From Malacoplasma sp. (GTDB lineage: Bacteria; Bacillota_I; Bacilli_A; Mycoplasmatales; Mycoplasmoidaceae), in NCBI GenBank assembly GCA_029258015.1, contig JARHZT010000024.1, forward strand, positions 1 through 5,179: a DNA stretch of 5,179 nt, read 5' to 3'. The position numbers were made by a program, and so were the translations under genes. This document shows, piece after piece, positions 1-5,179 of the stretch; within the stretch, counting starts at the first letter, position 1, and the number at the start of each line of letters is the position of its first letter. Below the pieces are notes generated by a model. It searched no databases. It was not told the DNA's origin and saw nothing but the letters and a program-made list of their open reading frames with translations.

Positions 1-1733
1 CCATCACCTACATAAGCAACCATTAAATTTTGCTTTTGTAAATCTTCAATTATCTTACTTTTCTCAGATGGATTAACATTATAAAAATAATTCTCTATGT
101 TTAATTTTTTTGCAATGTATTCTACTGATTTTTGATTATCACCACTAATGATGTAAGTTTTAATTTTCATTTGCTCAAATATTTTAATTGTATCTACTGC
201 ATTGTCATTTAATGAATCAGAAAAAATTAATATATTTTCTACTTTATTATTTTTTACAAAGCATGAATATGATTGTAATAAGTCATCATATTTGTTTCCT
301 TTAAAATCATTTAAAAACTCATTTAAATCATCATCAAATTCATAATTATTTTGTAATGCTCAAGTCAATGAAATTAATTCATAATTATTTTTACTGTCAT
401 TAGCTTTTAATCCAATCCCTACCATTTCAAATATGTTTTCTAATTTTGCTGTTTTTAAATTAAGATTTTTACAATATTTTATAAATGATACAGCTAATGG
501 GTGGATTGATTGTTTTTCCATTTCATAAATAATATTTAAGTTATTTTTATTACCCAAGATTTCATGGACATCAAAAACACCTTTAGTAAGTGTTCCTGTT
601 TTATCAAAACAAATAGCATCTATTTTTTTTATTTTTTCATATGCTTCTGAAGTATTTATAACTATTCCATTTTTAGCTGCTTTACTAGCACCAACCAAAC
701 ATGCTGCTGGTGCCGCTATTCCTAAAGCACAAGGACAAGCAATAGAAAGGGTTCCGATTGCATAAAACACAGCTAAAGATCATTTACTATATTCTTCAGA
801 AGTTTGAATCCCAAATCAATTATTAAATATTCCATTTATTTCATTCATATTAGGTACAAATGCATGTAGTAAGAATGTTATAAATGCCAATATGATAATT
901 GTAGGTGTGAAATAAAATGATACTTTATCTACTAGCTTTTGATATTTAGGTTTTTTAGATGCTATATTTTTTACATTTCTAATAATGTTGCTTACTACCA
1001 TATCTTTTCCGGTAGCTATTGTTTTAATAATGACAGTATTAGCTAAATTATTAGTTGAACACAACACCTTACTATTTAGTGTTTTAAGGATTGGTTTAGA
1101 TTCACCCGTAATCATAGATTCATCTATATATGTTTCACCATTATAAATGATTCCATCCACTGGAATTCTTTCACCTTTTTTAACTTGTATTAAATCATTA
1201 ATCTTAATGTCTTTTGTATTCACTAAAGTAGATTCTTTTGTTTGTTCATTATACAAATTACATTCTTTAACTTGAAGAGAAGCAATTTGTTCTATATCAT
1301 AATTACTTTTCTTTCTTAATTTATCAGAAATTAAATCCCCTGTTTTTACAATTACTACAATCATTGCAGCAATATGTGAGAAGTCAAAATTATGACCAGA
1401 ATATTTTCCATTACTAAATGCAATAGTGTTAGCAATAATTGCATAAACACTATATGAAAATGCAATTAAACTGGAAATTGAAACCAAACTATTCATCCCA
1501 AGACTTTTTCAAACAAACATTTCTTTAAATGCTAGTTTAAAAAATTCATATCCGCATGCAAATGTAATTATTCCAGAGATAACAAAAGAAAACCATTCAA
1601 ATCAAAATGGCATATGGATATGTGTAGAGAAAGTAAAATATAGATGAACTCCCATTAATGGAAAAATAAATAGTAATGAAGAATAAACTATTACCTTATC
1701 AATAGTTTCTTTATTTCATTCTATTTTATTCAT
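1..1733 (-). CDS. copA: Copper-exporting P1B-type ATPase (CopA), 3' end cut by window edge
   Basis: An integral membrane pump that should export Cu(I) using ATP. The first 577 codons are visible with UGA read as Trp. Membrane helices lie near residues 13-32, 46-70, 80-101 and 117-130. The actuator domain carries TGES (209-212). Two further helices follow, the second holding the Cu-binding CPC (333-335). The phosphorylation site is DKTGT (Asp377), the nucleotide-binding marks are HP (411-412) and GxG (439-441), and the P-domain has SGD (530-532) where TGD is usual. The reading stops inside the GDGxND hinge (GD at 576-577), so the last two helices lie off the left edge. There is no N-terminal HMA domain; one is encoded separately just upstream. 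The ATG at 1733 overlaps the HMA gene by 8 bp and follows AGAGGT (1744-1739), which suggests coupled translation. CPC points to Cu(I); Ag(I) is possible. Six of its seven Trp codons are TGA. Confidence 0.95.
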
Positions 1734-1938
1734 CTATTACCTCTGATGTAAATCCTGCTTTTTTTAAAAACTTCATAATTTCTTCATCAGTGTGTTTATT
1801 TTCATCATATTCAATATGTACAATTTTTGACATTACATCCACTTCTATATCTGTAATATCTATCTTTTTTAGTTGTTTAATAATGGCATTGGAACAAGAA
1901 ACGCATTCCATTTCTTTTATTTTTAATACTAACGTCAT
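1726..1938 (-). CDS. CopZ-like heavy-metal-associated (HMA) domain protein
   Basis: A 70-aa cytosolic protein made of one HMA (ferredoxin-like) domain, close to the usual CopZ length of about 68-70 aa. The metal site is MECVSC, with Cys12 and Cys15 and the preceding Met10 kept, matching the family's M-x-C-x-x-C; the usual Gly before Met is replaced by Glu. The end of the fold reads KKAGF. Its likely role is to bind Cu(I) and pass it to the ATPase encoded directly downstream, standing in for the N-terminal HMA domain which that ATPase lacks. The start is ATG 1938, six bases after a strong AGGAGG (1950-1945); an in-frame TTG at 1944 is too close to that site to be the start. It lies 18 bp after the DUF368 stop, and its last 8 bp overlap the ATPase start. 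Confidence 0.9.
   Translation of the reverse strand: MTLVLKIKEMECVSCSNAIIKQLKKIDITDIEVDVMSKIVHIEYDENKHTDEEIMKFLKKAGFTSEVIDE
1739..1744 (-). promoter_or_regulatory. Ribosome binding site for the copper ATPase, inside the HMA gene
   Basis: AGAGGT sits 5 bases before ATG 1733, within the last codons of the HMA gene. It supports the overlapping start and fits translational coupling of chaperone and pump. Confidence 0.6.
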
Positions 1939-1943
1939 TAACA

Positions 1944-1950
1944 ACCTCCT
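1944..1950 (-). promoter_or_regulatory. Strong Shine-Dalgarno for the HMA gene
   Basis: AGGAGGT, preceded by an A-run, lies in the 18-bp gap between the DUF368 stop and the HMA ATG at 1938. It fixes the start at ATG 1938 rather than the upstream TTG. It is the only textbook ribosome binding site in the window, which suggests that the HMA gene is initiated internally on a polycistronic mRNA. Confidence 0.85.
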
Positions 1951-1956
1951 TTTTGA

Positions 1957-3207
1957 TTAAAGATTTATTATTCTTTTATCAATAAAAATATGTTTAAATG
2001 TCAATTTATAATATTTACTATGACAAGTTAAAATCAATGGTTTGTCATTCGAGTATAAATCATCATCATGATACATAACATCTATTTTATAGATTTTAGC
2101 TACTAATAAATAAACCATCTTTTTGATCACATTATCATCAGATCAAATGAAATTATTATCACAGAATAAGAAACACATGTCATCAAAGTGTTTGTTGTAT
2201 TTTTGATAGAATCTTGAAATGAATATGTACAAGAACAATCCTACATTAAATAAGAATCCAAAGATTATCGCAAATATAATTGCAACTAATAAACCTGCAT
2301 TAGTACCTAAATTATTTAATTCATTAATATAAACTTGATTTCCAAGCATACCAAGTAAGATTGCTATTGGAGATCCCATTACTAATCCAATTGTGAATGG
2401 AATGAAATATTTAGCATGGTTTTTCATTAAGTAATTAACTAAAAATATACATGAAATAAACCCAGCAGATGCTGATAAGAAAGTTATAGATATAATAGCC
2501 ATATTATCTATTGGGTTTTGAAGCATAATTCAAGAATAATCTTGATATGTGTTTGTTAAATAAAGAATTAATTGTCCAGAAATCCCTGGAATTAACATTA
2601 CAAAAGTAGATACAAATGAAATAACAGTTAATAACAATCATCTTTCTTTAGGGATTAAGTTAGCATCAGAAGCTGGTGTTGGTTTTAAACTAATACCACC
2701 ATTTAAATAAACACCAACTGATATTGCTACAAATAACATCAATCCCAAAAGAACCATAAATTTAAAACTAGAATTGCCACTAGCAGCATTTTTATCAATT
2801 GCTAATAATTTTCTTTTTTGTTCAAATACAAAGATCGGAATACAAAATAAAGAAAATGAAAAGAATAAAAATATTAAAGCTAAGTCATAATTGCTTTTAG
2901 CTATAGTTTCTGTTAAGTGTGAAAATGCAAATAGCGACAGCATTCAAAATAATACAAATGGCAATAGTCATAAGATATTTTTAAATCAATCACTAAAAAA
3001 ATAACTTTTCTTGAAAACTAATTTAAGTCTTAAGACAAATATTTCATAGAAATTCAATAGGTTTAGTGTTGTTCCACCTGAATAACCAGGTATAGTATCA
3101 CTAAAACCCATGAATATCCCAAATATTATTCTTTGAATGATATTGCATTTGTATTTTAAATAAAATTCTATGTTAAAAAATTGATTGTTATATTTCATAG
3201 CAATCAT
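1957..3207 (-). CDS. DUF368 (PopT-type) polyprenyl-phosphate translocase family membrane protein
   Basis: A 416-aa multi-pass membrane protein. The first half carries the DUF368 signature around GFSDTIPGYSGGT (PG at 40-41) followed by FYE. The second half has the matching repeat IPGISG (207-211 for PGISG) followed by a Tyr. Paired motifs of this kind mark the two inverted repeats of the family. Hydrophobic segments lie near 75-96, 106-128, 148-168, 190-217, 236-258, 266-288 and 303-330. DUF368 members such as PopT are known to recycle undecaprenyl phosphate across the membrane; that this one does so is inferred. Family members are usually about 270-310 aa, whereas this one has an extra polar loop near 129-147 and a C-terminal tail of about 83 aa after the last helix. 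Six TGA Trp codons interrupt it under the standard code. Two starts are possible, ATG 3207 and ATG 3198, with no Shine-Dalgarno. It probably shares a transcript with the copper genes. Confidence 0.88.
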
Positions 3208-3213
3208 ATTATA
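3208..3213 (-). promoter_or_regulatory. Candidate -10 box (TATAAT) abutting the DUF368 start
   Basis: A consensus TATAAT ends directly before ATG 3207. Transcription starting about 7 bases downstream would begin at about 3201, just before the second in-frame ATG at 3198. This predicts an almost leaderless mRNA that starts at Met4. No clear -35 box is visible, and in DNA this AT-rich a chance match is possible. Confidence 0.5.
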
Positions 3214-3244
3214 TTTTGAATATTTAAAATATTATTAAAATGTT

Positions 3245-4111
3245 TTAATTACCAACTAAAAAGAAAATTAATCATAAAATTAATGCAATTGCTAAAATAG
3301 CTATTCCAATAGAAATTTTCTCTTTTTTTCTGCCTAATTTATGAGTGTTTCCGCTTTCTAATTTAGCATCTTTTAAATCTGCATGTAAATATTCAAATTG
3401 ATTTAAGAATTCAAATGTAATGCTAGGATTTGCTGTTGATAAAATAAATGCATTTGGAGTGTCTAACATATTATCTTGATTAATTAGATCAGTTATGTAG
3501 TTATATACTCTTATTTTTTCTGATTTAGTTTTTGAATGAATAATTTTGTTTGTATTCACAATCATAAATCTTTCATATGTTCTTAAAAATATTTGAAACC
3601 CTTCATCATTAATGTCTTGAATATTAATTTTCTTATTTTTCATTTCTTCTGAAAATACTTTATAAATTTTTGAAGATAAACTTTTTTCCAACATTAATTT
3701 ACAAAACTTTTCCCCAAGTCAAAATGTTAATCAGAAATAATCAAATAACATTAAAAAATCACGGTCATTATTATCTTTTAAAAACTGTTGAAGTTCTTCA
3801 ATAGTTTTTTCTCCATTCATATATTGATTCATAATTGTTACATCAATATTTGATTTAGTTCAATCTTCATATGAATCATAATTAGCACTACTACCTTTAG
3901 AATCATAAATTCTTCTTTGATTATCATCTTCTAATGTTTGATATGCTTGTAACACTTTTTTAAACTTTTGTTCAGCATCACTATCCTTACAAACATCTGG
4001 GTGATATATTTTAGCAAGCTTTCTATATGCTTTTTTTATTTCATCTTTTGAAGCATCTTTAGATACTCCAAGGATTTCATAATAATTACTACTGTTAATA
4101 TTGTGTTCCAT
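3245..4111 (-). CDS. Membrane-anchored J-domain (DnaJ-like) protein, paralogue 1
   Basis: A 288-aa protein. Residues 9-70 form a complete J-domain: NYYEILGV, a basic helix II, HPD at 37-39, and the QAYQTL and YD elements of the later helices. The HPD motif is what stimulates DnaK ATPase, so this should be a DnaK co-chaperone. It lacks the Gly/Phe linker, zinc finger and C-terminal domains of true DnaJ. After the J-domain comes a block shared with the upstream gene, YMNG followed by FDYFW (123-127), FW (130-131), G133 and CK..ML. A charged middle region without recognised domains follows. A basic GRKKEK stretch then precedes one helix (266-285) ending three residues before the C-terminus, so it is probably tail-anchored with the J-domain in the cytosol. 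Four TGA Trp codons interrupt it under the standard code. There is no Shine-Dalgarno. The DUF368 gene starts 37 bp downstream. Confidence 0.88.
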
Positions 4112-4117
4112 TCTTTA

Positions 4118-4123
4118 ATCATA
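4118..4123 (-). promoter_or_regulatory. Candidate -10 box (TATGAT) for a leaderless J-domain mRNA
   Basis: TATGAT is followed by exactly six bases and then the A of ATG 4111, so the usual start distance places +1 on the start codon. No Shine-Dalgarno exists in front of this gene, and a terminator lies upstream at 4196-4163, so a separate promoter is expected. No convincing -35 box is seen. Confidence 0.55.
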
Positions 4124-4162
4124 AACCAATTTTTTATAAATCTATAACAATTAGATAGATAG

Positions 4163-4196
4163 AAAAAACATATCAAACTTAATATTTGATATGTTT
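4163..4196 (-). terminator. Rho-independent terminator after the first J-domain gene
   Basis: On the minus strand a perfect 12-bp inverted repeat (arms 4196-4185 and 4177-4166, loop of 7) runs into a T-run that reaches 4163. It begins 18 bp after the stop codon at 4215. The stem has only two G-C pairs, as expected in a genome this AT-rich, but its length and perfection make chance unlikely. Confidence 0.75.
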
Positions 4197-4214
4197 AAAA
4201 TATTTAATTGTTTA

Positions 4215-5105
4215 TTAGAAAATTTTTGAAAACGTTAATGCAATTATAACAATGGCTAAAGCAATTATTACTCATAATGAAATTAAAGATATTTTTCTAA
4301 ATTTATTTTTCTTAATATCTAATCCTCATCTATGTTTATATAAACTATCTCATTCATTAAATTCAACTTTATTATAGATACTTTCAATTTCCAAAAATAA
4401 ATCTTTAGTTATTTTTCTATTTAATGCTGCATATAAATAAACACCTTGATCACGGAATATTGATTCTGAATATAATGCATCTACAAAGATATTATATAAA
4501 TCTATATCATTAATTCCTTTTCTATTAAATCATGTACTTTTCTTAGTGTAATACTTATATGCACCAAGCATTTGTAATACTTCAAACTTATATGCTGAAT
4601 TAACTTCATGTTTAGTAAGTATATTTTTAGTCTCAAGTTTTTTAGATAATTCATCAAAAATTGGAGTTAACGTTCTATGTTTTAGCATAGTCTTACATAA
4701 TTCTCCACCAGATCAGAATGAATTTCAAAAATAATCAAACATAACTTGAATTTCATCTTGTGAAAATGACTTTAAAAATTGCTTTAAATTCCTTAATGGT
4801 TTTCAACCATTCATATAATCATCTATTGAAATCGTATAGAAATATTCTTCATGTAAATCATTAGCAGCTTCTTGCTCCTCTAATTCTTTATCATAATCTC
4901 TTCTTTTCAATTTATCACTTAGAAGTTGGTATGCTTCAAAAACCTTATTGAAGTTTTCTTCTGCATTTTTGCTTTTATTAATATCAGGATGATAAAGCTT
5001 TGCTAATGAACGATAAGCTTTTTTAATTTCATTATCACTAGCATTTCTTTCTACACCTAAAATTTCATAATAATTTTTACTTCTAATATTTTGCATCATT
5101 TTCAT
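4215..5105 (-). CDS. Membrane-anchored J-domain (DnaJ-like) protein, paralogue 2
   Basis: A 296-aa protein of the same design as its downstream neighbour. The J-domain spans about 11-72, with NYYEILGV, HPD at 39-41 and the QLLSD and YD elements. An acidic linker (EELEEQEAAND type) follows. The shared block has YMNG, FDYFW (123-127), FW (130-131), G133 and CK..ML, at the same residue numbers as in the neighbour. A helical middle region rich in aromatic residues follows, and a basic stretch (KKNKFRK) leads into one membrane helix near 272-291. It is predicted to be tail-anchored with the J-domain in the cytosol, where it would recruit DnaK; the client is unknown. All seven Trp codons are TGA. 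The start is uncertain: ATG 5105, 5099 and 5096 are in frame, and none has a Shine-Dalgarno. A terminator follows the gene, so it appears to be transcribed separately from the genes downstream. Confidence 0.87.
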
Positions 5106-5179
5106 TTATATATTAAAACACTTTTTACTTATTTTTTTAAAATAAAACAAATATTCTATTAAAACTTTTACTTAAAAAA
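5106..5179 (-). promoter_or_regulatory. Upstream region of the J-domain gene, with a direct repeat
   Basis: These 74 bases are almost pure A+T and hold no gene. On the minus strand, TAATAT (5115-5110) or TATAAA (5110-5105) could serve as a -10 box, giving a very short or absent leader. An imperfect direct repeat occurs here: TATTAAAAC and TTTACTT elements at 5111-5130 recur at 5157-5173 on the plus strand, about 43-46 bp apart. The promoter position cannot be decided by eye. Confidence 0.35.
5111..5173. repeat. Imperfect direct repeat pair upstream of the J-domain gene
   Basis: The 20-base copy at 5111-5130 and the 17-base copy at 5157-5173 share TATTAAAAC at one end and CTTTTACTT-like sequence at the other, differing by a 3-base gap. 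The pair could be a duplicated promoter segment or a regulator site, but low sequence complexity weakens the case. Confidence 0.4.

Noticed and set aside
1939..1944. TTG at 1944 as the start of the HMA gene, adding two residues.
   Set aside because: It directly abuts the AGGAGG; ATG 1938 has ideal spacing and begins a standard HMA N-terminus.
3219..3233. A 7+1+7 palindrome between the second J-domain gene and the DUF368 gene, considered as a terminator.
   Set aside because: It is made only of A and T, has a one-base centre and no following T-run, so it is probably chance in AT-rich DNA.
360..3694. The many TGA-bounded fragments considered as pseudogenes or separate small genes.
   Set aside because: Fragments of each gene share one frame and join through TGA into full-length family members with ordered motifs, so these are Trp codons rather than mutations.
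3860..4111. Annotation of the J-domain genes as dnaJ itself.
   Set aside because: The Gly/Phe linker, zinc finger CxxCxGxG repeats and C-terminal substrate domains of DnaJ are all missing, and a membrane helix is present instead.
4120..4122. An ATG inside the TATGAT box as an alternative start for the downstream J-domain gene.
   Set aside because: It is out of frame with the J-domain (11 bases upstream) and its frame gives no recognisable protein.
4151..4163. A short tetranucleotide run (GATA repeats) next to the terminator, considered as a phase-variable tract.
   Set aside because: It has only about three units, lies outside any coding region and is too short to support phase variation.

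Overview
This is an AT-rich window from a bacterium that reads UGA as tryptophan (genetic code 4), so almost certainly a mollicute (Mycoplasma/Spiroplasma/Entomoplasma group). Read with UGA as a stop, every long gene falls into fragments. Read with UGA as Trp, five continuous genes appear, all on the minus strand. By hand count they hold 23 in-frame TGA Trp codons and a single TGG. The genus cannot be fixed from this window.

Layout in transcription order (right to left). (1) 5105-4215: a 296-aa protein with an N-terminal J-domain and one C-terminal membrane helix, followed by a hairpin and T-run terminator (4196-4163). (2) 4111-3245: a 288-aa paralogue of the same architecture, with a perfectly placed TATGAT -10 box that predicts a leaderless mRNA. 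(3) 3207-1957: a 416-aa DUF368/PopT-family membrane protein, the family of undecaprenyl-phosphate translocases, with both internal PG-x-SG repeat motifs and a long extra C-terminal tail. (4) 1938-1726: a 70-aa CopZ-like heavy-metal-associated (HMA) protein. (5) 1733 to beyond the left edge: a P1B-type copper ATPase (CopA) with a CPC motif and no HMA domain of its own. It overlaps the HMA gene by 8 bp and is cut by the window edge inside its GDGxND motif.

Genes 4 and 5 form a copper chaperone/exporter pair, probably translationally coupled. Only 18 bp separate them from the DUF368 gene, and those bases carry the HMA ribosome binding site, so DUF368-HMA-CopA is probably one transcript. The two J-domain genes look like a tandem duplication that later diverged. 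They share a Trp-rich block just after the J-domain that I cannot assign to a known family, and they are the best candidates here for an undescribed system: membrane-anchored DnaK co-chaperones of unknown client.

No RNA genes, mobile elements or CRISPR arrays were seen, and no gene-free stretch exceeds about 100 bases.
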